The translations under genes and the position numbers were made by a program. DNA of 64,000 bases from Dolomedes plantarius (Eukaryota; Arthropoda; Arachnida; Araneae; Dolomedidae). Within the stretch, counting starts at the first letter, position 1, and every line of letters begins with the position of its first letter. Below the pieces are notes generated by a model, which had not been told where the DNA came from, did no database searches, and was given only the letters and a program-made list of their open reading frames with translations. Shown here one piece after another: positions 25,055 to 38,082 of the stretch. The stretch covers positions 240,404,139 through 240,468,138 of the forward strand of contig OU015490.1 of the NCBI GenBank assembly GCA_907164885.2. Reading direction: 5' to 3'.

Positions 25055-25860
25055 GCAGGGAAACTTCTCTAGTCGGGCAATCCTCTAAATGATCATATTT
25101 TGCTCGGAACCGATTAAAGACTCCATAGAGCCATAGTTCTGGAAGAAACCTGTTTATAATGGCTACCCTTCAAAATGGCCACTTTTATTCGGTAACATTA
25201 CTGGCCACCATAGAAAAGTTTCACTTTTTACAAATTTTGAACCATTTTTGGCTTAAATATACCCTACTATAAGATTTATTGCAGTACTATGTTCCTTAAA
25301 CGGTTTAGATGTTTTTAAAGTTCCCCCTAGTATGAACAAGTCCCCAAAGAACTGTTAACACCGCATCAGAGCTAACAAAAAAATAACTTTTTGCGAAGAA
25401 TGAAAAATCGATTCATTGTCAAAGGAAGATCTTCTATATTTCCGTTGGAACTCACTTAAAAAGTATTTCCTTTGAATACAGGGATTCATTTGATTACAGA
25501 AATTTATTTGGGTAATGGAGGGTATTTTTAATGACAAAGTGCAGGAGACTGTACAGACTTTAAATTACTTCTTTTCTAACTGTTAAGAATGAAGCCAAAG
25601 GAATGCAATGTTAAAAATTGATGTTTGGAACAGTAAGATAAAGTAGTGGTATTCCCAAATACAGCTAGAGGAGCGTAAACAAGTTTACTGCAAGATGATG
25701 GTTTATATGTCTTTTTAAAACGCTTATTGATAGGTGTATGAGTAGTTCTTGCGCATTAAATCCAAGGATTTCAAGGATTTTAATCTATTAAATGCTAATA
25801 TTTGGCATCATATGGGGATATTTTATGCCTTCTAGTTTTGAGTAATAGACTCAAACTCAT
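25055..25860 (-). repeat. Right arm of large inverted repeat
   Basis: Reverse complement of 23545-24330. Its first part (25058-25230) carries inverted ends of type CAGGGAAACTTCTCTAG and GTGAAACTTTTCTATGG, the pattern of a pogo-type MITE with the CTCTAAATGATCATATTTTG subterminal motif. A short minus-strand frame at 25355-25537 is not a recognisable protein. Confidence 0.7.
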
Positions 25861-26803
25861 ATATGAAGAGAACATTGGGAGGAATGATACTTTTTCCCGT
25901 TATGTAACTCGAAGCAAATAGTTTTCGTTTCATTGTTTAGTCCATTATGTAGTTTCCATTTTAGATAATGACAATCTCAAGAGATACTTTAAGATTCTTG
26001 AGCACGTAACAGTCGAAAGTGTCATATTTTAGTTTGAATGCACAGGAGAAATAGAAATTAATTTTTTACTAACATGTGTTCATGACAACAGGTAATTGTA
26101 AAATTTATTTGGTTTCTTAAAAAAAAGAGCGTGTTTATTACTTAAATGATCTGCGTTTTATTTAATTTTATTAGTTAATTAGCTCACGGCAGTCTTCATT
26201 TTCCAAAAGAGTTAATTAGACTTCAGAATGCAACTGTCAAGCAATATGAAGTCACATGTTTAAGCCTATTGCACAACATCAAGCCTGCGGCAATATTAAA
26301 TAAGAGATAACCAATCTTATATTTGTTTTTACTTATCTCATTTTAATATCTGCATTTATTCAGGAAAAAGAACTTAAAATGTCACCAGTATTTTTTATTT
26401 TTGATGGTTAAATCTGTAGTATTTTTTTCGAATGGAAATATAATTGAAATTACTTATTTAATTAAATTTATAAATATGATTCAGTCGTCATTTAGATGAA
26501 TAAAGAACGATTTGTCGAAGTTTTATGAAAATAAAACAGATTAAACACTAATGATGAGAGAGTTTTTTATTGCTATTAAAACAACGCTTTTATTTTTTCA
26601 AAGATGAAATCTAATAATAATGATAATTATATTTTATCAAATTCTGTCTCTCTCAGTTTTTAATTACTGTTAGGTCAGTTATATAAAACCATTGATTGTG
26701 AGGCCTTAAGTCACCAAGAACCCTTCAGACAAAAGGAATAATTGGTAAAATATATACCAACTAAAATGATTTTTATTTTTTCTACTTACTTATTTGCACG
26801 CAC

Positions 26804-26805
<2 letters not shown>
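25861..26805. other. A+T-rich sequence, no gene seen
   Basis: No recognisable feature. Confidence 0.4.

Positions 26806-26855
<50 letters not shown>
26806..26855. repeat. (TA)n microsatellite
   Basis: AT dinucleotides, about 50 bp. Confidence 0.9.
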
Positions 26856-26930
26856 TATAATATATTTATATCTATGCAGATTAAAGTGCATTAACAAATC
26901 AAATATATTGTGAGTTATTCTTGAATTATA

Positions 26931-28242
26931 CAGAGGCTGTTCGCACATTTTTTAGACGATTTTGGTAAGCGGTAATAAAAAATCGTTTGCTGCAAAAGAA
27001 ATAATTGCAATTGTACTATGTTTTTAAAAGTCAAAATTATCGTCTGCGGCTTAAAAAGTTTTGTTTTTATTCAAAATGGCGTTTTTGCCAAAGCAGTGGT
27101 TCGAAGGCTACATTTATGCTCTTTCCGAAGAGAAATATGCATACTCCGTTATCCAAAAACGATGTGAGAGTCATGGTTTTGTGATATCTAAAGCGTCGAT
27201 AGGTAATATCGTCAACAAGAAAGGAAAAAAAACGTTAAATTGGAGCCTCAAGTGGGACAAAAATTCCAAACAAGTATCCAAGGAAAAAACGGACATCTTC
27301 GACTATTGCAAAGGTACGTTGTTTAATGTTAAAAGAAAATCCCCCTAGTCAAAGGACAGTTGCAAAATCATTAAAATGCTCGGTGTCCACTGTAAACAAA
27401 ATGATAAACATTGATTTAAATCTTAAGAAATCGAAAAAAACGCAATGTGCATCGTCATCTTCCAAATCATATCGCTGAACGCAGGACACGCTGCAGAATT
27501 CTATATGAGAAAAACTTATCCAAAGAAAAATGGAAAACAATTGTCACAATAGATGAATCATGGGTGTATTTAAATGACTGCAACAAAAAAAGAGCCATTT
27601 TTTATCATAAAAGGGGAGAAAAAAATTTAAGTACATGGTTCAAAGAATCGAAAGAAAGTTTTTCTAAGGGATTCATGATTGCTGCTGGTTTTTCTTATAA
27701 TGGCAAGTTAAAAATAAAGAGAGTGAAAAAAATGTCAAGATTAACTCCAAATACTATCAGGAACATATTTTATCGCCAATTTTTCTGAATGAAATACCAT
27801 CGCTTTATCCACAGTGCCATCAATCTGTGAGACTCCATCAAGACAAAGCTAGCAGTCACACATCAAAATCCACTGTAAATTTCCTAAAAGAAATGGAACA
27901 AAAAGCTGGTATCAAGTCCATACCCTTCACTGATATCCCTACTAAATCTCCCGATGTATTTTTGTCTCACCTATGGATTTTTTTGCTTTCGGACTTTTGA
28001 AATCTTCATTATCCAAACGTCGTCTCAAAACCCTTACAGGACTCTGGAAAGCTGTTCAGGAGGAATGGGATAGAATACATCTTCTGACATTTCAAAAGGC
28101 ATTATTATCCTGGAAATTGCGGTGTCAAAAGATAGTTCAGAATAAGGGATGTCAAATAGAACATTTAAAACACAAGAATTTTATGTAATTTAGTTTTCTG
28201 AATACAATATACATCGTCTAAAAAATGTGTGAACAGCCTCTG
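26931..28242 (+). mobile_element. Tc1/mariner element of DD41D type, copy 2 (defective)
   Basis: It is bounded by the same roughly 29-bp inverted termini as 13428-14724 (CAGAGGCTGTTCGCACATTT at the left) with TA on each side (26929-26930, 28243-28244). The two copies are highly similar over their whole length, so both are fairly young. Confidence 0.92.
27076..28188 (+). pseudogene. DD41D-type Tc1/mariner transposase (frameshifted)
   Basis: It starts [20 protein letters not shown]. Frameshifts occur near 27240 and 27435. The first catalytic block TIDESWVYLND is intact (around 27550), unlike in copy 1, and QDKASSHTS carries the second Asp. An 8-bp insertion after the SPDV codons (near 27960) shifts the frame just before the third acidic position. 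The C-terminal part is open to 28188. Each copy has lost different functions. Confidence 0.87.
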
Positions 28243-28574
28243 TATTTAAGAATAGGAGTTTTTAATTTACGAGTTTTTAGTTCTTAATAAGTGTCACATA
28301 AAATAACCCTATGAGTCAACCTTGTAAATGGGCATATACCAAGATGTTACACACATATATATATATATAATGAGTTGCTTTAGGAATGAGTAGATAATTG
28401 TATAACCAATAGCTTGATAAAGGATGGTTATATTTTATTGCAACGGTATATAAGGTTCAATATATGCTATGAAGATTTTTAGTAGCCTTCTATTCTTATT
28501 GATCTTTAAGTAGATAATGTCATAGCTACGATCTACATCGTCAGTTATATAATGTTATGATATACCAATGATTA

Positions 28575-28656
28575 AGCTGTTAATAGCCCTTAATGCCTAT
28601 CCTGTTTGACCCATGGGAATATTTCAGATAATACTCAGGAGTACTGAAGGCTGTAG
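28575..28656 (+). repeat. Repeat X, left part (host of the MITE at 28657)
   Basis: The block CCTGTTTGACCCATGGGAAT and its flanks occur in reverse complement at 31370-31410. The continuation after the MITE (29060-29155, with CTTTTCTTCTCAGC and CAAAAAATCATCC) matches 31262-31345 in reverse. Confidence 0.6.
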
Positions 28657-29060
28657 TGTACTAACCCTATTGGATTCGCTCACCTCAATGTTAACCTATG
28701 GATAAAATGTGTCCAAGGATTGCCGACTTGGATTGAAAGATTTTTTTAAAAGTTGTACTCCGTAATAAAGAAAAAAAAATTACATCTTGTGGCATTTTCG
28801 TTTTTCAAAAAGTGCAAAAAATATTTTAAAATTATTCGGAGAACAAAATCTGTTATAGTGTGTTTTTAACGCCCATAAATTTCTTTGGGGGAAGAAATTT
28901 ATAAAAGGAATCCTCTCGCAAGGTGCAGAAAAGTTCAGGCTATCTGAAAATACAATTTGTAATGTATTATCAGCATTTATGTAGCTGTAAATAGTAGACA
29001 GATTTTCTCCATGAGTTAATATTGAGGTGAGAAAATCCAATAGGGTTAGTACACTGCGAC
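28657..29060. mobile_element. MITE, about 400 bp, copy 1
   Basis: Inverted ends of at least 35 bp share GTGTACTAACCCTATTGGAT and CTCACCTCAATNTTAAC. A second copy lies at 53357-53811. No coding frame of note. The superfamily is not assigned because I cannot fix a target duplication. Confidence 0.7.
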
Positions 29061-29439
29061 CTTAAATAACAGTCTTTTCTTCTCAGCCGCAACCTTTTAA
29101 AACTTAGTTCACAGACACTCCAACTCGCTGTGTTAGACCAAAAAATCATCCAGGTAATGATTTTTTGTTTATTCTTTAATAATAGTAAGATGGAACGAGC
29201 TCACTATTTAAGGCAAACCAAACAAAGGAAACGAAAATACGGTAGGAATTTTTTAGTCAGTGAAAATAAAATTTTTCGTGTTTGCAGAAACCAGAAATTT
29301 TTTTGTTTAAGGAGACGGTTTTATTAAAAACTATTCTTAAGGAGTATATGTGTCTGGAAATTAATGTTTTGGGATAACCCTCAATTATTTTTCATGAATA
29401 AGATTTTCCATTTAAATGGATCTGTCAACTGTGCTTTAA

Positions 29440-29640
29440 AAGATTCCCACTGAGACGAGACGTTTTCATTGTTAGCATGGCATCCACGCTAATAAAAGAA
29501 TATGTTTTAAGATGTACGAAAAGCGATTAAATGTCTAGTGAAGGAAGATTGTCTACATTTCCATTGGAACTCACTTTAAAGGTATTTCCTTCGGACACAG
29601 GGATTTATCTGGGCACAGAGATCTATTTGGGCATTTTCCG
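29440..29640 (+). repeat. Third copy of part of the inverted-repeat family
   Basis: It matches 25400-25510 and the reverse of 23880-24000: GATTAAATGTCTAGTGAAG, TCCATTGGAACTCACTT and GGCACAGAGATCTATTTGGG. A 90-codon frame across it is not recognisable. Confidence 0.6.
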
Positions 29641-30461
29641 GAAGAGTATTTATAATAACTTCCTGAGAACTGTTTATAATAAAACCGTCTCCCGAAACCA
29701 AAACATTACTGTTTTTCACAACCACAATTTATTGTGTTTAAAACTACTGAAACAATCCTCCTGTTTTTTTAATATTCTTTGTATTATTTATCTTAATTTG
29801 TGAGCTCTTTTCCTCTTACTATTATCTATATATGTAAAACAATCCCGTAACTGACTGACTGACTGACATACAACGCACAGACCAAACCGCTGGACGTAAA
29901 GGGCCGAAATTTTGCATGGCGATTCTTCTTATAGTGTCGGGGTGCACTAAAAGAGATTTTAGAAAAATTCTTCTTCGAATTCTCTTGAATTAAATTTTCA
30001 AGCTGTTTTTATAAGATTCTTTAAAGTTTGCATTTAAAATAATAATCCGAGGGTAATAAAATTTATAATGAAATCTTTTTCGAATCTTTACCTCCATTTT
30101 CTAATTTTTGGTGAATTTACAAACATTAACTTTTAGAATTTAATTTATTAAATGCTGATCACGTGGTTTCTTTTCTTTTAATTTTGCGTCACGCGCATAA
30201 CAACGAATTAGACAAAAAAAAATTTCTTGCAAATGCGGCAGACGATTTGACATTATCCAAAGAAATATTAACATACAGTTAAAGAAATGTTCCTCAAACT
30301 GTACTATATTAACTGTATCATATTCTTTAGTATGTTCTATTAGATTTAATTTGAATATTTTCTTCTACATTATTTTGTCTATTAAAATATCCGTTACAAT
30401 TTCTTTATAAATATATTTTTTCGTTTTTTTTACATCAACTGCATACATTGAGCGTTGTATT

Positions 30462-31118
<657 letters not shown>

Positions 31119-31155
<37 letters not shown>
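31119..31155. repeat. (TA)n microsatellite
   Basis: Continuation of the Helitron-borne AT tract on the other side of the solo LTR. Confidence 0.9.
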
Positions 31156-31159
<4 letters not shown>

Positions 31160-31249
31160 GTTTTTGGCAATAATTGCATACATTGACCGTTGTATTTGAC
31201 TTGAATGTACTCCGTAGCGAAGTACGGGTTTTCAGCTAGTTAAAGAATA

Positions 31250-31410
31250 AACTAAATCATCCAAGATGATTTTTTAGTCTGACAGACCGAATTGGTATGT
31301 CTGTGTACAATGTTTTAAAACATTCCTGCTAAGAAAAGACGTCGCCATTAAAATATCCCTTAGTATTATCTGAAGGATTCCCATGGGTCAAACAGGATTG
31401 ACATTAAGGA
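31250..31410 (-). repeat. Repeat X, uninterrupted copy
   Basis: The reverse complement of the sequences that flank the MITE at 28657-29060, but without the MITE. Confidence 0.6.
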
Positions 31411-31439
31411 CAATTAAATATATAAATATATAGGGTAAT

Positions 31440-31473
<34 letters not shown>

Positions 31474-32643
31474 CCCTAAAAATCATTAGCAGTATTTATA
31501 GGGCCTATTAATGTTTTATAGTCCCTATAAATCATTAGCATATAATAATAGTGAAGTACTGGGGATGTAGCCTGTAGCTATGGAACTATCTACCAAACAA
31601 TCAATAAAAATAGAATAAGTCAGCTAAGCATGGCCTTTTTTGCTGTTTCTAATTAATATTTAAAGGTTGCTTAAGGACCAAACCATGTTTCAGATTCATG
31701 AAGTTGTCATTGTTATGTTCCTATGTATTACATTTTTACACGTTTGATATTTCTATTCAGACTTACAGAGTTTAATTTCTAACTCTTTTATCGTATAATT
31801 CAGCTTTATCGTATAATTCAGCGATAGTAACGACAGCTGTCAAGACAGATGGAGATAACAAACTTTTTTTTCCTCCGAAAATCCAATTTTAATTTCTTTT
31901 TCAAAATATCTCTTTAGCAAAAAACCTCTGCAATATAGAAAAGGAAATAAGATAAAAAACTTCTATAATCAAAAGATTAACGAAAAATTCTCAACGTCGA
32001 ATTTTTTAAAATAAGGAATTTTAGGGTGGAAACAGTGTTGGTAATCCGTAGATATATTTCTATCACAGCGCAACAAAATGTTGAAAAGGCTTTAAAGTTG
32101 AAAAGGTTTTAAAGTATTATTTTACAGAAACAGAGACTCAGTACAATCAAACTTTTTGTGCTTTAAGCTATGGTAAAGTAAAAGAATCTTTCACATTGTT
32201 TCATATTTTATTTTCGGAATGCTTTGGGGAGTAAAAATGTCAAATAAATATGTTTTTCCCATTTATTTAGAAGGTAAGTTCTAAGAAAGTTACGAAATAT
32301 TGTAATATTAGTATTTTATTTGTTAAAAATAAAAAGGCTTGAGTTTATAATATTATTTTATGGATGAATTATTATATAATCAAGATAATTTCACTATTTT
32401 TTCCCCTCTATAATTTTACTGAACTAATAATTGCTTTTCTCTATGAATATTTCCGATTTTCACTTCACTCTCAGAGAGTTCACTTGAAGAATTTCTTGCC
32501 TATACTAAAAAGTTTCGAAATAAATATGATAATACACGCGACTGAAGTATTAGGAAACGATAATTTTAATTTCTGTTTTTACCAGGACTTCCCTGCAAAC
32601 ATATTATGTGTAAAATCCAGAAACCCCAGACATGGAGCAAAGG
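31411..32643. other. A+T-rich sequence, short repeats only
   Basis: A (TA)n tract lies at 31443-31470. A block AATCATTAGCAGTATTTATAG is followed about 54 bp later by a related TCCCTATAAATCATTAGC. The 98-codon frame at 32364-32660 is not recognised. Confidence 0.4.
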
Positions 32644-32730
32644 AAAAAAAATTCAGGTAGTCTCTTCTAACGAAACTACCGCGGGTTATTAACGTCGGAT
32701 TACTTATCGTTGCTTACCTCTATTGCATCT
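32644..32730 (+). repeat. Dispersed repeat bordering microsatellite, copy 2
   Basis: Partner of 3541-3634, with the same following microsatellite arrangement. Confidence 0.75.
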
Positions 32731-32756
32731 ATATATGTATGTATGTATGAGTTATG

Positions 32757-32782
32757 TATCTGTCTATCTATCTATCTATCTA

Positions 32783-32819
<37 letters not shown>

Positions 32820-32837
32820 TATATATATATATATACA

Positions 32838-32873
<36 letters not shown>

Positions 32874-32893
32874 TATATATATATATATATACA

Positions 32894-32960
<67 letters not shown>
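32757..32960. repeat. (TCTA)n then (TA)n compound microsatellite
   Basis: Seven or so TCTA units lead into about 180 bp of AT dinucleotides with ACACACT-type interruptions repeated at a spacing of about 64 bp, indicating local duplication. Confidence 0.95.
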
Positions 32961-32963
<3 letters not shown>

Positions 32964-33800
32964 TACTATTAACACCTGAAGGTAAACAAATGTTAATTTG
33001 TCAGTAAGCAGACACGGGGACGGACTAGTCTCGCGAAACGAGCATAGCAGGATATCGCGACTGGTACCGATATACTTGGACGGCCGAGATGCGTTCACTG
33101 ATGCTATCCTCAACTTTCAAAAACTTTAAACTTTTTTAATTATTCAATTAAAGCCGCCGAACTCAATAGAAGAGGACAGCAGAAACAGCTGACATTCCGG
33201 GTGGGCCAGCTCCTTTCCGTTTCGCAAATTTCCACTATTTTCATGCATGAAAAATTCAACTTTTCCGTCCTCCAATCGACAAATTTTTTATTTCCATGTG
33301 TTTTACAACTCTTCATCTTTAAGGATATACACATTTTTATAAATTTAAAAATGTGTTTCATTGCAAACGAAGCTTTTTCCCCAAAGCAGTTTTCCGAATT
33401 TCACGAAATCGACAATTTTGATGGACAAATATTTCGGGATTCTTCACCTATTAATGTCAATTTTACGATTTATCGGCATTCGCTAGATGTTCAGCTTCCA
33501 AAATATACCAAATACATTCAATAAAAAAAGTTTTCATTCTAAAAGAGCGTACTTTGAAAACTTACTTTTAACTGAATGCCTTGTTCATAATTTTTCGACT
33601 TATTATTTTACTCACTAATAATTCCAGCAAGTTCGTGAAATTTGTTTCTAATTAATGAGCAACTGATAGGATTCTTCCACCACCAATTTTGAATTCGTCA
33701 GAACTGTGTTTCTATATTTTTAAGCACTTTTTCCACCCGAGATTAATATTTACATTTGGCCTTACCGTGATACACCTGCCATCGTTTTCAACTGCCTGTC
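32961..33800. other. No recognised gene
   Basis: A plus-strand frame at 33201-33524 (107 codons) and a minus frame at 33140-33361 overlap. Neither shows a known domain or a coding-like context. A short GC-richer stretch at 33005-33100 is unassigned. Confidence 0.35.
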
Positions 33801-33880
33801 TGCTGTCTTGGCGCAGTGCTATCGCACTGACCTGGTAAACCCTACGTTATGGGTTCGGTCCTAGGTAGTGCTGCATTTTC
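33801..33880 (+). repeat. tRNA-like SINE head, second type
   Basis: A box A-like TTGGCGCAGTGCTATCGC (33808) and a box B GGGTTCGGTCC (33851-33861) lie 43 bp apart, as in a tRNA. The arms do not form a complete cloverleaf. A T-rich tail follows. Likely a tRNA-derived SINE or tRNA relic; no second copy was found here. Confidence 0.5.
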
Positions 33881-34628
33881 CAATTTTCCTTATCTTGGTT
33901 TTTTTTGTTTCCCCCCCTCGGAACTCTGCAATCATCTTATTACGAATTGTTTAACCCTGCACAGGGCCTTTTTTCTTTTATTATGCGAACTTTTCATCTT
34001 GTTTGCTGAGGGCCATTTTTTCTGTAACTTTATAATTAATATCAACTTAGTTTCTTTAATTTTTTTAATTCTTCATTTTAATCTTAATTTATTTAATCTT
34101 AATACATTTCTAATTTTTAAATTTATCTGATCCTTATACTTTTTGAAGGTTTTAAACTTAATTTTTATATTAATGTAACTGGTAACTTTAAATTTAATTT
34201 AACTTAATAATTTTTTCTATTGAGCACATATACATTGATAATAAGCATCTTGCGACAAGAGTTAAAGTCAGTAGACCCAGGAACTCTACTCTTCAAAAGA
34301 AATTCTGCTCAGTTGCCAAAAGGAAAAATTATTAGTTGAGAACGAGTCATTTAATAATTGAAAACCAGAAATAATTTTTAGTTTTAGGAAATGAGAAGTT
34401 AAAGCCTTTTGAATTTTTTCTAATTAAATGAATTTCTTTTTTGTCTAAAAAGGAAAATTTAAAAACGGAGATTTGAAAGAATTATTTCAATAGCCAAAAA
34501 CCGAAATTTGAGAAAGAAAATTTTAAATTATTATTTCGTTTTTTAAGAATTCTAATATATTTTTAAAAGTGATTAAACGGATTTTAATCTTAAACGGTTT
34601 TTAAACTATTTCATTTTAAATCGGAAAA
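33881..34628. other. A+T-rich body before a Helitron-like end
   Basis: Very A+T-rich with TTTAATTT-type runs. The 93-codon frame at 33849 is not recognised. It may be the body of the Helitron-like element that ends at 34656; a 5' terminus was not found. Confidence 0.35.
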
Positions 34629-34655
34629 GCAACACATCGGGTTGCCACTCAGCTA

Positions 34656-34656
<1 letters not shown>
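34629..34656 (+). mobile_element. Helitron-like 3' terminus
   Basis: A stem GCAAC/GTTGC with a 7-nt loop is followed by CACTCAG and CTAG, then T: hairpin, short spacer, CTRR. The next bases are a (TA)n tract. Confidence 0.6.

Positions 34657-34716
<60 letters not shown>
34657..34716. repeat. (TA)n microsatellite
   Basis: AT dinucleotides between a Helitron-like 3' end and an LTR. Confidence 0.9.
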
Positions 34717-34719
<3 letters not shown>

Positions 34720-35155
34720 CAGGCAGCTTGTTTTGCTCCTGTGTAAATTCGATCTGATGCAGTCATCTTTTTTTTAAAATAATTGGGCGAGTGGCGAGGC
34801 CATTAAGGAAGTAATCTAATTCGTGATAAATCCAGCTTTATTGAACTTCATAAATTGACCACTATCCAGGTTGATTACCGCGCTTCGCCATTTTGATAAC
34901 TTATTCGGCACGTAGCCGAGAGCTCCCGCTCTCAACGAAATTCGCCTCCAATCTGGCGCAAAAAACCCAATTCCCTCCGAGCGCCTGCCGTACGCGCATG
35001 TGCAGACCTCAATCTTTGGTCATCGGGACTCTTAAAATCGCCGATATTGTAATTTTGACTTCGCACCCAACCTTTACATTTCTAAAAATAAATCTTCTAG
35101 CCTAGAATTATTCGTTTTGCGCTCAAGTCGCCTCTAAAAGATGATTTTCCCCACA
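34717..35155 (-). mobile_element. Solo LTR candidate, relative of 30613-31118
   Basis: Bounded by TG and CA. On the minus strand it carries AATAAAGCTGGATT (34838 region) and GCGCATGTGCAG-type DNA (34994), both shared with the first LTR in the same relative order. No clear target duplication; the right border is uncertain. The 70-codon frame at 34893 is not recognised. Confidence 0.5.
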
Positions 35156-35623
35156 GCAAAATACGCAAGCTTTGTAAATGAAATATTAGATTCTTATTAT
35201 TTTAAGCCCCCTTTCCCCGTACTTCTCAACTATATTTTGACAGTTCAGTTATGTTTTGACAACTCCCCTCCCCCGTCCCCCTGAAGGCGTGCACACAAAG
35301 AGTAGCTAATTCTCTGCAGCACGTCCCCAGAAGAAAAAAAACAACTAAAGTTAAATTAATTAATCACAACTGAAAATTGCTGTGCAGGGCGGTACCTTCC
35401 CCACACAACAACCCGGAGAAACCCAACAGCATTATTCCTAATTTTTTTTTTATTTTCTGAAACCCTTATATTACTCTTATATCTATTCAGAATGACCTGG
35501 AGTAGTGGTTTTGTAAAAATACAGTGCATATTCATAACAATTTTACATCGAAATGGTCTTGAGTCTTGAAAAAAAAATGTATGTAATCATTGGTAAATAA
35601 AAACAATAGGAAACATAGAGGTA
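35156..35623. other. No recognised gene
   Basis: Contains C-rich stretches near 35265. No structural signal. Confidence 0.35.
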
Positions 35624-36532
35624 TCTATATATATAAAACGCGTAGGTATGCGGCACAAAAATCGGCGATATTTCTACACTCCGAATGGCAACGGCTGCAA
35701 CTACCAGATGTAAACAGCGGCCAACCGCGTGTGTGTAGTGGTTCGACGATAGCACGTAATTTGGTACAATTCAAATTGCTGTATTTTACACGTGAATAAT
35801 TTAAATTTATCCACGAGATAATTTATTCTTTTGTTCCATCGGTTTTTTAATTTGTAAGTAAGAGGACAAACTTTTGACAAAATATGTTTAGACCTATCAA
35901 ATCCAGTGTTTAGTCATGGATAGTTGTATGTAGGTTTATCTAGAGTCCGTTCTTTTGATTCTGTCACTGTAGTATCTCCTATTTCTGAAATACTGAACTG
36001 TGTATATCAAGAAGTTTGAGGAATATCATATTACTCCCTTTTATAAGTGAAGAAATTTCCGCAATAATTTTTTATTTGGTATAATTAAGTGTAGATATCT
36101 GAATTGTGAACAATAGTACATATAGAGAGTGATGTAATCCACACTATATTTTATTAGTACTTGCTGCATTTTTACTCCTTTTTTTTAGTGAAAAAATTTG
36201 TCTCTAACAATTTCTTATTTGATGTAATGTTAAAGGGTAGATATCTTAATTTTGAAAAATATTACATACAGAGAGGAATGTAATTTTTAAAATCTTTGTT
36301 GTTGGGTTTCTCAGTCTTATTTATAACTCTGTTCTGAAGTAATGGAAATTCATATTTTTTTAATCACGATGTTTTAGAATCAGCCTTATAGAGAATTTTG
36401 CAATGATTATAAATTTTTTGGCTGAGATCACAGGTAATAGTAACATTCCTTACATACGTTTCTTTCAGTTGAGTTGTTTTGCAAAAGAAAATATAAAACT
36501 AAAAGCGACCATGCTGGTCGCGCAGAGGCTAG
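35624..36532 (+). mobile_element. Non-autonomous Helitron-like element, different family
   Basis: It starts TCTATATATATAAAACGCG after an A and ends with a perfect 7-bp stem (GCGACCA, loop TGC, TGGTCGC; 36505-36521), a 7-nt spacer and CTAG before T. The first 16 bases match the other Helitron-like copies but the rest does not. About 909 bp; no Rep or helicase frame. Confidence 0.82.
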
Positions 36533-36630
36533 TTATTTGAAAAATCTCACTTACATACAAAAATATATCACACACACATACTAAAATATTATTTACAAAT
36601 TTCACTGGTCACTTGGACGGTTATTATATA

Positions 36631-36632
<2 letters not shown>

Positions 36633-36662
<30 letters not shown>
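36633..36662. repeat. (TTA)n microsatellite
   Basis: About ten ATT/TTA units. Confidence 0.95.
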
Positions 36663-36665
<3 letters not shown>

Positions 36666-36848
36666 GAAATCAATAGAATAAAAATGTTAACCATTAACGT
36701 GGACTGTCAGTAGTAATTTACAATATAAAGTCCATGCTTTAATATTTTCATCAAATTCTTTGAGTGGTAATGAAATTGACAGTCCTGTAAGTTGTCCACT
36801 CACCTTCTACACTGCTGGCCACTGTAAATGCAACACCCTGAAGTAAAC

Positions 36849-36902
36849 ATGCAAATAACATGAAATTTACAACATGCATTAGCGGAGGTGAGATATGCAA
36901 AT
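36849..36902 (+). promoter_or_regulatory. Pair of ATGCAAAT octamers, copy B leader
   Basis: Octamers at 36849-36856 and 36895-36902 have the same 46-bp spacing as in copies A and C. GCGCTATTTAAGGC lies about 80 bp before the transposase start. Role inferred. Confidence 0.4.
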
Positions 36903-37041
36903 GATTAGAATTTCAGCGCAGACGCACATCACGCGCGCCTGTGGCGCCACTTCAAAGCGCTATTTAAGGCTTGGAGATTTCGACGTTTTCAAGTTCGGCA
37001 ATTGTGTTTTTCTTGTGGTTTTTTCAAAAAAACGATCAAGC

Positions 37042-38082
37042 ATGCCTCGTCGAAAACAGCGATCATCTTTTGATCAAGTATCCGAGTTCGACAGAGGAAT
37101 GATAGTGGCCTACCGAGATTGTGGATTATCTTTCAGGGAAATCGGTAGTCGTGTTGGACGAAACCAAGCAACTGTAATGCGGATATGTGATCGTAGGATG
37201 CAGGAGGGTACGACGGACCGGCGTGTTCGATCACATCCACCTCAGCGCACCACTTCACATGATGACAGGCAAATTGTGCGCGTCGCAGTGACGGATCGCT
37301 CAGTCACATCACGAACCATAGCACAGCACATGCAGTCTGTAACGCATCATCCAGTGTCTGCGCGTACCATTCGACACCGTTTACAGCAGAGTGGTCTGTC
37401 CGCAAGACGTCCATTGCTTTGTCTACCCTTGACGCAGAACCACAGACGTCTCCGCCGCCAATGGTGCAATGACAGAAGGATGTGGATGGCAGAATGGAAT
37501 AAAATTGTCTTTACTGATGAGTCACGCTTCTGTCTGCAACACCACGATGGTCGCATTCGAGTCTGGAGACACTGTGAAGAGAGGATGCTGAACAGCTGCG
37601 TTATGCACCGCCAGACTGGTCCTGCACCGGGTATTATGGTATGGGGCGGTACTGGATATCACTCTCGCACACCTCTAGTACGCATTGCCGGTACTTTAAA
37701 CAGCCAGCGCTACATCTCCGAGGTGTTGGAGCCAGTTGTCCTTCCTTACCTTCAGGGCTTGCTCACAGCCATATTTCAACAGGATAATGCGCGACCACAC
37801 GTGGCACGCATTGTCTAACGGTTCTTCGTCAATCGCCAGATTGAATTGCTTCCCTGGCCGCCTCGCTCTCCGGATCTTTCGCCGATAGAAAACATGTGGT
37901 CCATGGTTGCTCTACGATTGACCCAGATTCCATCCCCAGCTGCCACAGCAGATCAACTTTGGCAACGTGTGGAAGCTGCTTGGTCTGCTGTGCCCCAAGA
38001 ACTCATCCAAAGTCTCTTTGAATCAATGCCGAAGCGTGTGGCAGCAGTGATCTCCAACAATGGCGGCTACTCTGGCTACTGA
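37042..38082 (+). pseudogene. Tc1-like transposase with one nonsense codon (copy B)
   Basis: A frame of 346 codons aligns from end to end with the protein at 43362-44402. The only disabling change seen is a stop at 37816-37818, where the intact copy has Gln (CAA to TAA), just after QQDNARPHVARIV. That removes the third catalytic residue from the product. The upstream frame is open from 36895, but the conserved start MPRRKQ at 37042 is preferred because both relatives share it. The HTH, FTDESRF, QQDNARPH and SPIENMW blocks are all present in the DNA. Confidence 0.93.

Noticed and set aside
33201..33524. 107-codon frame as a host gene
   Set aside because: No domain, no homologue recognised, no splice or promoter context, and overlapping frames on the other strand.
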